Source: JAGWBG01 sp034421095 (GTDB lineage Bacteria; Chloroflexota; Dehalococcoidia; Lucifugimonadales; JAGWBF01). Taken from it: 64,000 nt of DNA. A program made the translations under genes and the position numbers. Of this stretch, positions 1 to 7,789 are shown one piece after another. The notes under the pieces are model-generated. The model was not told the DNA's origin and searched no databases. It saw only the letters and a list, made by a program, of their open reading frames with translations. Numbering within the stretch: position 1 is the stretch's first letter; each line of letters starts with the position of its first letter. Location: assembly GCA_034421095.1 (NCBI GenBank), contig DAOUKR010000024.1:25597-89596 (forward strand), read 5' to 3'.

Positions 1-51
1 GGCAAGGACCGGCTGGATAGTGTTCCCATATCCGATACCCTTGACAGAGAT

Positions 52-1164
52 GTGGCAATGGCGAGCCATCCGGTAATCCGCTGCCAGGGGGTGGCTAAAA
101 CATTCCATGGAACGCCAGCGGTCAGGGATGTCAGCGTATTTCTGGAGCAGGGTGAAATTCTTGCCCTGGTTGGCCCTAGCGGGTGCGGGAAGACCACCTT
201 ACTGCGGTTGGTCGCCGGGTTTGAGTCTCCCGATACCGGGACTATCACCCTGGACGGCCATCCGGTAGCAGGCCGGGGAAGCTGGGTATCTCCCGAGGCA
301 CGGCAATTGGGCATGGTTTTTCAGGACTATGCCCTCTTTCCCAACATGACAGTGGCCAAGAACATAGCTTTTGGTCTTGGGAAATTGTCCAGGCAAGACA
401 GAGAGGACCGAGTCGGGGAGATGCTGGAGATAGTGCGTTTGAATCATCTAGCTGACCGCTACCCACATCAGCTTTCCGGGGGCGAACAGCAAAGGGTGGC
501 CCTGGCCAGGTCTCTGGCACCGCACCCGCTGGCTTTGCTGCTGGACGAACCTTTCAGCAGCCTGGACCCTCAGCTAAGGGCCCAACTAAGGGAAGAGGTC
601 AAGAATATTCTCCAGTCCAACGGAGTGACGGCCATATATGTCACCCATGACCAGGAAGAGGCTTTATTCATGGGAGACAAGGTGGCCGTGATGACTGGCG
701 GATCCCTGGAGCAAGTGGGCAGACCCGAGGATATTTTTCATCATCCCAAGACCAGGTTCGTGGCCAACTTCCTGGGAATCGCGGACTTTATCGTTGGGCG
801 GGCAGATGGGAATGACCTCGTCACAGAGATTGGGGTGGTACACTCTACAACCCCCCTCGACGCCAGTGCAAAATATGAAGTGATGATACGACCCGACGAC
901 ATCGCCCTCCGGCCTTCGGACACCGGCATGGGACGGGTGATGGGCCGGGTATTCCGCGGGATGCACTACATATACACTGTCTCTTTGCCTTCAGGGGCGG
1001 TCGTGAGCAGCCTCCAACACCACACTGCCTACTTCCAGTGTGGGGACCCTGTGGACGTATACCTGGGTGAGAATCAAACGTTGACTTGCTTTGTCAACAA
1101 CGATTCCGCACCCGACGCGGAGCCGGAGCCAGCCTTCACAGTGCGAACCGCACAGAGAGGGTGA
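52..1164 (+). CDS. ABC transporter ATP-binding protein, iron(III)/polyamine (FbpC/PotA) type
   Basis: Cytoplasmic ATPase of an import ABC transporter. Visible motifs: Walker A GPSGCGKTT (about residues 41-49), Q-loop at Q91 in VFQDYALFPNMTV, signature LSGGEQQ (141-147), Walker B ALLLDEP (161-167) and the H-loop His near 199. The last 120 residues form a TOBE-like domain, as in FbpC, PotA and CysA. The ALFPNMTV stretch is typical of the Fe(III)/polyamine subfamily, but the substrate cannot be fixed. The start is GTG at 52, with ATG at 58 as alternative. The frame stays open to the window edge, so partner permease and binding protein presumably lie to the left. It is not visibly linked to the following gene (about 130 bp gap). 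Confidence 0.88.
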   Translation: MAMASHPVIRCQGVAKTFHGTPAVRDVSVFLEQGEILALVGPSGCGKTTLLRLVAGFESPDTGTITLDGHPVAGRGSWVSPEARQLGMVFQDYALFPNMTVAKNIAFGLGKLSRQDREDRVGEMLEIVRLNHLADRYPHQLSGGEQQRVALARSLAPHPLALLLDEPFSSLDPQLRAQLREEVKNILQSNGVTAIYVTHDQEEALFMGDKVAVMTGGSLEQVGRPEDIFHHPKTRFVANFLGIADFIVGRADGNDLVTEIGVVHSTTPLDASAKYEVMIRPDDIALRPSDTGMGRVMGRVFRGMHYIYTVSLPSGAVVSSLQHHTAYFQCGDPVDVYLGENQTLTCFVNNDSAPDAEPEPAFTVRTAQRG

Positions 1165-1295
1165 GAGGCCACCTTTGCTCGCCCCTTTGCCAGGAACGTC
1201 ATCTAAGGTGACCCGCTTTCCCAGGTGCCGGCGGTCTATAGTGCCCACTCGATGATCGACCATTGTATTGGGGCCATATCTGGATATCTAGGAAT

Positions 1296-2444
1296 ATGAG
1301 TCTTCGTACCAGTCATATTGAGCTAATAAACACGGAATCACAGTTAGTTCAGGTCGTCAGTCGTCTATCGAGGGCAACTCGAGTCGCCGTTGACCTTGAG
1401 TCAAACGGGTTCTTTCGGTACTATGAGTGCATCTGCTTGGTGCAGCTTGCGACGGACGAGGGCGCTTATATCATTGACCCACTGGCAATAGACGACATGC
1501 GACCGCTCGGCGAACTGCTGGGTGACCGGTCGATTGAGAAGGTCTTTCATAGCGCCGATTACGACCTGCGTAGCCTTGACCGAGACTGGAGGTTCCGGGT
1601 CAACAATCTGTTCGATACCAGCGTTGCCTCCGCCTTCGTTGGTTCTGCCCAATTGGGTCTGAAGTCCGTGGTGCGGGAGTTCGCGGGGGCGGAATTAACC
1701 AAGCTCAAAAAGCTACAACGCTCAGACTGGACAGTACGGCCCCTCAGTCGTGAAGCGCTGAGTTACGCAGTCAACGATGTTCTCTACTTACCATGTGTCT
1801 GCGAAGCACTATCGGAGCGACTAAAGGAAATGTCGCGGCTGGAATGGGTGAAAGAAGAGTTTAAGCGGTTAGAGAACGTTAGGCACATGCCCGCCGACCG
1901 GGAGTCGGCATTCTTTAAGGTTAAGGGTAGCCACGACTTGGACGCGCGAGGACTGGCTATCTTGCGGTCTCTCTTCCGATTTCGTGAAAAAGAAGCCAGT
2001 CGTCTCAACCGTCCGGCCTTCAAGGTGGCCCCGGATTACGCACTGGTGCAACTAGCGTCTGATCCCCATGCAGACCTATCGAGCGTTAAAGGGCTAGGAA
2101 GGTTAAGCCACCCGACTGCTGCCAAATGCCTGAAAGCTGCAATCAATGAGGGACTCAGATCTGAACCGGTGACCAGACCGAAACTGCCACGGTCCGATGA
2201 GACATTGGGGCCCATGGATCGAGAAAAAGTCGAGACTCGCCTTCAGATTCTCAAGGCATGGCGCACCCAGCTAGGTTTGGATCTAGAACTAAACCCGGGC
2301 CTGCTATGGCCTACTGCTAGTTTGAAACGCCTGGCTCAATGCCCAGACGAGATTGATTCCCAATTGGTTGGCCCTAACGTGCGAAATTGGCAGAAGCACG
2401 AGTTCGGTGAGTCGCTGCGAGGAGTTCTGGCAACGCTCGGCTAG
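1296..2444 (+). CDS. rnd: Ribonuclease D-like DEDDy 3'-5' exonuclease with HRDC domain
   Basis: Predicted 3'-5' exoribonuclease acting on tRNA precursors and other structured RNA. The N-terminal DEDDy domain shows Exo I (VAVDLESNG), Exo II (FHSADYDLRSL) and Exo III (YAVNDVLYL, the YxxxD form). A C-terminal HRDC domain follows (FRFREKEASRLNRPAF region), giving the canonical RNase D order and a length of about 380 aa. ATG at 1296 is preferred: an AGGA lies just upstream, and the family similarity begins a few residues later (SHIELINTESQL). An upstream TTG at 1263 would add 11 unconserved residues. It is monocistronic, with a repeat-bearing spacer downstream. Confidence 0.88.
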   Translation: MSLRTSHIELINTESQLVQVVSRLSRATRVAVDLESNGFFRYYECICLVQLATDEGAYIIDPLAIDDMRPLGELLGDRSIEKVFHSADYDLRSLDRDWRFRVNNLFDTSVASAFVGSAQLGLKSVVREFAGAELTKLKKLQRSDWTVRPLSREALSYAVNDVLYLPCVCEALSERLKEMSRLEWVKEEFKRLENVRHMPADRESAFFKVKGSHDLDARGLAILRSLFRFREKEASRLNRPAFKVAPDYALVQLASDPHADLSSVKGLGRLSHPTAAKCLKAAINEGLRSEPVTRPKLPRSDETLGPMDREKVETRLQILKAWRTQLGLDLELNPGLLWPTASLKRLAQCPDEIDSQLVGPNVRNWQKHEFGESLRGVLATLG

Positions 2445-2536
2445 TCCTGCTCACACCCAATATGTCCAGCATTTCATCGCTGAATAACTCTTTTGACGTG
2501 CCGTTACCATCAAAATAGACAGCAATACCCATATCC

Positions 2537-2593
2537 CGGCTTTGAGTTGGAATCCACCCCAACCTTGGATTCCGGCTTCCGCCAGAATGACGA
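2537..2593. repeat. Dispersed palindromic repeat unit
   Basis: Intergenic, between rnd and cobQ. It contains GGATTCCGGCTTCCGCC followed by AGAATGACG, with a second inverted arm (GGCTTTGAGTTGGAATCC) just before it. The same core recurs at 14146, 19405, 27766, 27809, 27971, 28041, 40951 and 54582. The rest of the 2445-2684 spacer shows no supportable gene. Confidence 0.6.
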
Positions 2594-2684
2594 AGGCGTC
2601 GGCAGACATGAATATCAACATGCCTTAGCTTCAAAGGCAGGCCGACTATCGGGGGAAGATACTCCATCTTTATGTAAAGCCCTA

Positions 2685-4247
2685 CTAGTGACTTGGGACT
2701 TCCAGGCCGGAGATACGATATATCATATCCATGTTCAGGCTCCCCCGTACCAACCCGGCTAGCTTGTCGTACTCCTCGTCCCTGGATTGAAGGGCCTCTC
2801 CTTCCGGGAGAATCACCCCCTTCTCTTCCGCGAGACGCCCCAGAATAGCCCTTCGCACACCTAAATTATAGAAAAGCCCGTGGATATAAGTGCCTATGAC
2901 ACGCCCACAGGGGTCTATCGCTCCATCAAATTGGTCCCAGCTTTTACCCGACCTCTCTTCAAGATGGAACGGAGCGCGATTCCCTTGCGCATCCGGCCCG
3001 GCATCGGCGAAAATACTCCGGCCCATGTGGATTTCGTAGCCCTCTACAGGCAGTCCGCAGGCTCCCTGGAGGAGTCCGGTAGTCTCTGTTACGGTCCCCC
3101 TGATCCTATGGGTCTCCTTGCTGTCTTCAAAAATTGTGGTTACTGGCAGAAGACCCAATCCCTCAATCTCCCGATGCGGAGATTCCACTCCTTTAGGGTC
3201 CAGGATACGCTGTCCCAGCATCTGGAATCCACCACAAATGCCAATAACGGGCGTACCATGCCGGTAAAGCGTCGTAATTTCCTCAGCCAGACCCACCCGT
3301 CTGAGATATTCCAGGTCTGCCACCGTAGTCTTGCTGCCGGGAATAATAATCAGGTCCGGCTCACCGAGCTTATCGTTAGGCTCGACGTAGCGCAACCTCA
3401 CGCCATTTTCCCGCTTTAGGGGGTCAAAATCGTCGAAGTTTGAGATGTGGGGCAAGCCAATTACGGCGACGTCCAACCGGTAATCGTCTTTACTCTTCAT
3501 CCGAACGCGCTCTTCAAGGGATACGGCATCCTCTTCCGGTATGTGTATGTCATGAAAATAAGGGACAACTCCGGCGACAGGGATACCCGTACGTTCCTCC
3601 AGAAACCTCAAACCGGGCTCGAGCAACGTAACATCGCCCCTGAACTTGTTGATTATGAAGGCCTTGATGCAATCCCGCTCCTCCGGCTCCAGCAACTCCA
3701 GGGTGCCCACCAGAGAGGCAAAGACACCTCCCCGGTCAATGTCACCCGCCAACAGGACGGGGGCGTTGGCATATCGTGCCACCCGCATGTTCACTATCTC
3801 GGTCCGTTTCAGGTTGACCTCCGCAGGACTCCCCGCCCCCTCAATAACCAGGATGTCATACTGTTCACGCAACTTATCAAGGGACTCGGATACTGCTTTC
3901 CAGAGGTGGGGTTTCATGTTGGAGAAATAGCTGGCCCCGGCAGACTGAACGGGCTTCCCCAGAAGGACAACCTGAGACCTGCTATCGGCCTCGGGTTTGA
4001 GCAGGATGGGATTCATTTCCACTGAAGGTTCAATTCCGGCAGCTTCCGCCTGCACAGCCTGAGCACGTCCGATCTCCCCTCCGTCCGGGGTTACATAGGA
4101 GTTGTTGGACATGTTCTGGGCCTTGAATGGGGCGACTTGGAAGCCGTCTTGACGAAATATTCGACATAGGGCCGCCACAAGCACGCTCTTGCCCACGTGG
4201 GAAGCAGTGCCCTGGACCATCAATACCTTACCCGGAAGCCGACTCAT
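2685..4247 (-). CDS. cobQ: Cobyric acid synthase (glutamine-hydrolysing) CobQ/CbiP
   Basis: Amidates four carboxyl side chains of adenosylcobyrinic a,c-diamide to give cobyric acid, using glutamine and ATP. The N-terminal dethiobiotin-synthetase-like P-loop domain has QGTASHVGKS (about residues 12-21) and the family motif KAQNMSNNSYV. The C-terminal class I glutamine amidotransferase domain has the nucleophile in GICGGFQMLG (C about 338) and the His in YIHGLF. Its 520 aa are usual for CobQ (about 480-520). The start codon overlaps the btuD stop by 4 nt (ATGA), so it is translationally coupled in the riboswitch-controlled btuF-btuC-btuD-cobQ operon. Pairing with an importer suggests salvage of corrinoids, probably incomplete ones. 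No other cobalamin ring-synthesis genes are in view. Confidence 0.95.
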   Translation of the reverse strand: MSRLPGKVLMVQGTASHVGKSVLVAALCRIFRQDGFQVAPFKAQNMSNNSYVTPDGGEIGRAQAVQAEAAGIEPSVEMNPILLKPEADSRSQVVLLGKPVQSAGASYFSNMKPHLWKAVSESLDKLREQYDILVIEGAGSPAEVNLKRTEIVNMRVARYANAPVLLAGDIDRGGVFASLVGTLELLEPEERDCIKAFIINKFRGDVTLLEPGLRFLEERTGIPVAGVVPYFHDIHIPEEDAVSLEERVRMKSKDDYRLDVAVIGLPHISNFDDFDPLKRENGVRLRYVEPNDKLGEPDLIIIPGSKTTVADLEYLRRVGLAEEITTLYRHGTPVIGICGGFQMLGQRILDPKGVESPHREIEGLGLLPVTTIFEDSKETHRIRGTVTETTGLLQGACGLPVEGYEIHMGRSIFADAGPDAQGNRAPFHLEERSGKSWDQFDGAIDPCGRVIGTYIHGLFYNLGVRRAILGRLAEEKGVILPEGEALQSRDEEYDKLAGLVRGSLNMDMIYRISGLEVPSH

Positions 4248-5053
4248 AGCTCGCCGTCCCCATTGACGCCCTGTCCCAGAGGCAGCACCACGGGAGTTTT
4301 GTGGACCGGATGCTGCATGATGGAGACAGGAACGCCAAACAACTTGGATACCACATCCTCGGTGAGGGCCCGGGAAGGCACATCACAGGTAAGAATCTTC
4401 CCCTCATGGAGGGCCGCTATACGGGTACAGTACTGGGCTGCCAGAGTCAGGTCGTGCATGGCCATTAGGACCGTCACATCCGTCTGCTTGCGAACTCTGT
4501 TGATGATGTCCAACACCGCAGTTTGGTAGCTGATGTCCAGGTGGGAGGTCGGTTCATCCAGCAGGAGCACGGGTGTCTCTTGCGCCAGCGCCCTTGCAAT
4601 GAAGACCCGCTGCAGTTCGCCGCCGGACAGGGTGGACACCAGGCGGTCGGCAAACTCCCAGGTCTCGGTCATCTCCATGACAGCCTGGCATTTCTGATAG
4701 TCGGTCTTACCCTCCCACTGGAGCAACCCCAGGTACGGGTTACGCCCCATCAGCACGACGTCCATGGCGGTGAAGCCCGGAGGCACCGCAGGGCTCTGCT
4801 GAACAACCGCCACCAGCTTCGCCCGGTCCCTGGGCTTCAGCAGTCCAGTCTCGGAGCCATCCAGAAGGACCCATCCTTGCTGGGCCCGCAGCGTCCCTGC
4901 GGCTATACGTAGAAAGGTACTCTTCCCCGATCCGTTGGGGCCGACCAATCCAACCACCTCTCCCGGAAAGACCTCCAGGTCCAGCCCGGCCAGCACTGTC
5001 TTGTTGCCGTAGGAAAGACGTACACCTTGGGCCTGTACGATCGGGGCGTTCAC
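4244..5053 (-). CDS. btuD: Corrinoid/cobalamin ABC transporter ATP-binding protein
   Basis: ATPase subunit of a FecCD/BtuCD-type importer, 269 aa. Walker A GPNGSGKST (38-46), signature LSGGELQ (142-148), Walker B VLLLDEP (162-168) and the H-loop in MAMHDLTLAAQYC are all visible. Family members transport B12, haem or ferric siderophores. The B12 assignment here comes from context: a cobalamin riboswitch heads the operon and cobQ overlaps the 3' end. The start overlaps the btuC stop by 4 nt. The C-terminal residues (roughly 235-269) extend beyond the ABC core, as in many Chloroflexota BtuD proteins. Confidence 0.9.
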   Translation of the reverse strand: MNAPIVQAQGVRLSYGNKTVLAGLDLEVFPGEVVGLVGPNGSGKSTFLRIAAGTLRAQQGWVLLDGSETGLLKPRDRAKLVAVVQQSPAVPPGFTAMDVVLMGRNPYLGLLQWEGKTDYQKCQAVMEMTETWEFADRLVSTLSGGELQRVFIARALAQETPVLLLDEPTSHLDISYQTAVLDIINRVRKQTDVTVLMAMHDLTLAAQYCTRIAALHEGKILTCDVPSRALTEDVVSKLFGVPVSIMQHPVHKTPVVLPLGQGVNGDGEL

Positions 5054-6135
5054 ATCACTATCCTTCTAGCCCGGCTGAGTAGGAAGAGGAAGAAAGGGGC
5101 ACCACAGAAAGCTGTAACGATTCCAACAGGAAGCTCCGTAGGGCTGACCACGGTGCGTGCGGCCAGGTCGGCCAGTATCATGAAACCGCAGCCGGTGATC
5201 ATGGACATGGGGAGGAGGAAGCGGTGGTCGGTTCCCCAGATAATCCTGACGATATGGGGAGCGATGATTCCCACGAACCCGATAATCCCGCTGACGGACA
5301 CGGCAGCTGCGGCGGTTATAGAGGCCAAAACTATGAGCACTATTTTAGTGCGCTCAACGTTCACTCCCAGGTGCCTGGCTTCCTCCTCGTTGACCTGGAA
5401 CATATTGAGCACACGGGCATAGGCCATCATGATGAACATGGCCGGAATCATGTAGGGAAGGACTGTGAAAATATCGTCCCACTGGGTGCCAATAAACCCT
5501 CCCAGTAGCCATCCCAACAGTGGACGCACATCCGGGTCACTGTTGATAATCAGATAGCTGGTCACCGCTCCCAGCAGGGACGATATGGCCAGCCCTGCCA
5601 AGATCAGCGTAAGCAGAGGCAACTCTCCCGTACGCCTGGCAACCAGATAGGTGGCGGAAACAGCCGCTAGTGCCCCTACTGACGCCGCAATAGGAAGAAC
5701 ACTGAAACCGTCATAATAGACGGGTACGTTGGTCATAAGGACTATTGTCGCGCCCAAGGCAGCCCCTGCTGCCACTCCGATGAAATAAGGGTCTGCCAGC
5801 GGGTTCCGGAAGAGTCCCTGGTACGTTGCGCCCGAAACGGCCAACGCAGCGCCCACCAGTCCTGCCAGGACTATCCGGGGGAACCTCAGATTCCATATAA
5901 TCGTACCCCAGCTATCAGGCCAGCTTCCAGACATCTCAACAAATGGCAACCCATCAACGACAACCTTTGCTACCGTCCAGGGCGGGATGTAGACGGAACC
6001 CAACCCTCCTGCGACTACCGCTATCAACAGAACCAGGACCAGCCCCACGCCCAGCCTCCACCAGGGATAGTTCAAGGAGATGGAGCGTCGGGCTATCCTG
6101 GCACCCATGTCATCTCTGGTTATTGGAAGGCTCAT
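5050..6135 (-). CDS. btuC: Corrinoid/cobalamin ABC transporter permease (FecCD family)
   Basis: Integral membrane permease of 361 aa with the approximately ten-helix FecCD pattern. A first helix at about residues 27-50 (LGVGLVLVLLIAVVAGGLG) is followed by the family motif RFPRIVLAGLVGAALAVSGA. Further signatures are NPLADPYFIGVAAGAALGAT and, near the C terminus, GIIGFVGIIAPHIVR with the conserved coupling-helix glycines. It sits between btuF (upstream) and btuD (4-nt overlap). A repeat element with inverted ends (6149-6264) is inserted only 13 bp before the start, between btuF and btuC. No strong Shine-Dalgarno is seen, so the element may affect how much BtuC is made relative to BtuF. Confidence 0.9.
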   Translation of the reverse strand: MSLPITRDDMGARIARRSISLNYPWWRLGVGLVLVLLIAVVAGGLGSVYIPPWTVAKVVVDGLPFVEMSGSWPDSWGTIIWNLRFPRIVLAGLVGAALAVSGATYQGLFRNPLADPYFIGVAAGAALGATIVLMTNVPVYYDGFSVLPIAASVGALAAVSATYLVARRTGELPLLTLILAGLAISSLLGAVTSYLIINSDPDVRPLLGWLLGGFIGTQWDDIFTVLPYMIPAMFIMMAYARVLNMFQVNEEEARHLGVNVERTKIVLIVLASITAAAAVSVSGIIGFVGIIAPHIVRIIWGTDHRFLLPMSMITGCGFMILADLAARTVVSPTELPVGIVTAFCGAPFFLFLLSRARRIVM

Positions 6136-6148
6136 ATCGTCTACTTAG

Positions 6149-6264
6149 GGGGTGTTTCCAATACCCCTTCTCCCCTTGCGGGAGAAGGCTGGGATGAGGG
6201 GTATTCACCCTCACTCCTCTCCCATCAAGATAGAGGAGGTGGAACGCCGCTTTGGAAACACCCC
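6149..6264. repeat. MITE-like element with 13-bp terminal inverted repeats, copy 1
   Basis: The ends are GGGGTGTTTCCAA (6149-6161) and TTGGAAACACCCC (6252-6264), exact inverted complements. The 116-bp body has nested palindromes (CTTCTCCCC...GGGAGAAG; CCTCTCCC...) and no ORF. TTAG occurs at both outer edges (CTTAG before, ATTAG after), a possible target duplication. A second copy in inverted orientation lies at 32196-32317. It is within the btu operon, between btuF and btuC, and would fold into a long hairpin in the mRNA. Confidence 0.7.
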
Positions 6265-6284
6265 ATTAGGGTTATTGGGGCTTC

Positions 6285-7349
6285 TTACTGGAATAGCTCA
6301 GGATATAGCAGGGCAGCCATTTCCTCGATGGCCGCGATTAGCCTGGTACCCGCCACAGAGAAGGACTGCTGGGGCATGATAATCCGCCCCTCTCTCACAG
6401 CCCTCACGTTGTCGAAAGCATTATTCCCGGTCAGCTGCTCCGCACCGGATGAATCCGCTACGATCACCTCCGGGTCCTGTATCACTATCTGTTCAGGACT
6501 TAGCTGTGCCCAGCCGGACTGCTCCTGAGTGATTAGCTCTACTTTGAGGAGTCGGTAGATAGCGCCGTGAAGGGTATCGCCACCGGGAGTCCAGAAGTCA
6601 AAGCTATGGTCGTACAGTGTGGGGCCCTGCTCGACAGGTCCCAGCCTTTCGACGAGAGCATCCAGACGGGCTTGTATGTCAGCCACCTGCGCCTCCGCTT
6701 CATCAACGGAGTCCGTAATCTTCCCCCATAGGCGGAAGTGCTCAATAACATCGTCAAGGTCACTGCTCAATGAGTCAATCAGAAGCACCGCGACACCAGT
6801 GGCCTCCAATGCATCCAACGAACTGGCGAAGAAGGTAAATATCAAATCGGGGTCCAGCTCAATAATGGCCTCGGTATTAACCGCAAAGGCGTTGCCCACT
6901 CTGGGTATGCTGGCGGTCTCCGGGGGATAGTCCACGAAGTCGTGGGTGCCCGCCACTCGATGGCCCTGGCCAATGGCAAAGAGAATCTCCACCGCCGCAC
7001 CGTCATAGAGAACTAACCTCTCCGGGGGTGCGTCAAAGACGAACTCCTTGCCGTTGGAGTCTACGATGGTGAGAGGAAACAATGATGGCAGGGGTGTAGG
7101 CGACGGAACAGGGGTTGGAGTTGGCGCCTGAGTTGCCGTAGGAATGGGCCGCGGAGTCGGGGTCGGCTCCGGTGTATCCGTTGGCACAGGCTGTGGTGTA
7201 GCAGTTGGCGCGGAGGTTGCCGTCGGCACTGGGGTTGGCGTGGGGTCATCTCCGCAGGCGATTGCCAGAACCATCATAAAAGCAATTACGCTGGCAAGTA
7301 ACATGGGATAGGACTTGACCAATCTTAAACCTGAGTTGAAAGGCGCCAT
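6285..7349 (-). CDS. btuF: Corrinoid-binding lipoprotein (BtuF-like periplasmic binding protein)
   Basis: Extracytoplasmic solute-binding protein, 354 aa. A signal peptide with hydrophobic core (MLLASVIAFMMVLAIAC) ends in a lipobox with Cys about residue 32. A roughly 55-residue Pro/Thr-rich linker of PTPTP repeats follows, a style common in Chloroflexota surface lipoproteins. The rest is a helical-backbone type III binding fold (Peripla_BP_2), with PERLVLYDGAAVEILFAIGQG near the start and TGNNAFDNVRAVREGRIIM near the end. It is the first gene after the cobalamin riboswitch, which supports a corrinoid ligand over iron chelates. It delivers substrate to the BtuC/BtuD pair downstream. Confidence 0.88.
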   Translation of the reverse strand: MAPFNSGLRLVKSYPMLLASVIAFMMVLAIACGDDPTPTPVPTATSAPTATPQPVPTDTPEPTPTPRPIPTATQAPTPTPVPSPTPLPSLFPLTIVDSNGKEFVFDAPPERLVLYDGAAVEILFAIGQGHRVAGTHDFVDYPPETASIPRVGNAFAVNTEAIIELDPDLIFTFFASSLDALEATGVAVLLIDSLSSDLDDVIEHFRLWGKITDSVDEAEAQVADIQARLDALVERLGPVEQGPTLYDHSFDFWTPGGDTLHGAIYRLLKVELITQEQSGWAQLSPEQIVIQDPEVIVADSSGAEQLTGNNAFDNVRAVREGRIIMPQQSFSVAGTRLIAAIEEMAALLYPELFQ

Positions 7350-7387
7350 TAGTATCTCCCCTTCAGGATTTCCATCAGGCTACCACA

Positions 7388-7421
7388 ATAAAAAAACCCC
7401 TGGTCCTACTTCTGCCAGGGG
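7388..7421 (-). terminator. Intrinsic terminator, expression platform of the B12 riboswitch
   Basis: On the minus strand a perfect 7-bp stem CCCCTGG/CCAGGGG (7415-7421 with 7397-7403, 11-nt loop) is followed directly by a T-rich tract (TTTTTTATT). It lies between the cobalamin aptamer and the btuF start, so ligand binding could cause premature termination. A competing antiterminator pairing was not worked out. Confidence 0.8.
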
Positions 7422-7504
7422 TATATCCAAGACGCCCTTTGGGTAATCGGGCTGAGAAGATCGTGTACCGATTACTCAGGAACCACCTCTGTTCTGCGCA
7501 GAGT

Positions 7505-7680
7505 CGGACTCCACATTCCCGGGCAGGTCTCCTGACTCACGGCTCTACGCTGTACCGACGCCTTCCCATCCATGCTGGGACAGTGGCGAACCTCTCGGTC
7601 AACTCCCCGTTCACAGTGGCGCTACCGCGGCGGACTCACACCGCCTTCCCTGTTGGACCCTGGGGGTACCCGGGACGTGA
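7505..7680 (-). promoter_or_regulatory. Cobalamin (AdoCbl) riboswitch aptamer
   Basis: Minus-strand leader of btuF. It shows the conserved AACAGGGAAGGCGGTG and GAGTCCGCCGCGGTAGCG blocks, then CCACTGTGAACGGGG, and the 3' B12-box sequence GTCAGGAGACCTGCC. Order and spacing match the cobalamin riboswitch consensus. It lies downstream of a consensus promoter and upstream of an intrinsic terminator, consistent with B12-dependent repression of btuFCD-cobQ. Confidence 0.95.
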
Positions 7681-7712
7681 TATTAAGTTGGTAAGCCTTT
7701 TGATATGTTAGT

Positions 7713-7741
7713 ATTATATGCAGTGATTAAAGGGGTGTCAA
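7713..7741 (-). promoter_or_regulatory. Consensus sigma-70 type promoter for the btu riboswitch operon
   Basis: On the minus strand a perfect -35 TTGACA (7736-7741), a 17-bp spacer and a perfect -10 TATAAT (7713-7718). Transcription should begin near 7706, just before the riboswitch. It lies back-to-back with the MmgE/PrpD gene on the plus strand. Confidence 0.88.
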
Positions 7742-7789
7742 CGGCCCTAGCAAAACCCTAACACGCCCTAACGCGAAGGAGGTACAAGC

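Noticed and set aside
2493..2762. Plus-strand frame over the rnd-cobQ spacer
   Set aside because: It translates a palindromic repeat and runs into cobQ antisense; no ribosome-binding site or family similarity.
7439..7711. Plus-strand 90-aa frame
   Set aside because: It is the antisense of the cobalamin riboswitch.
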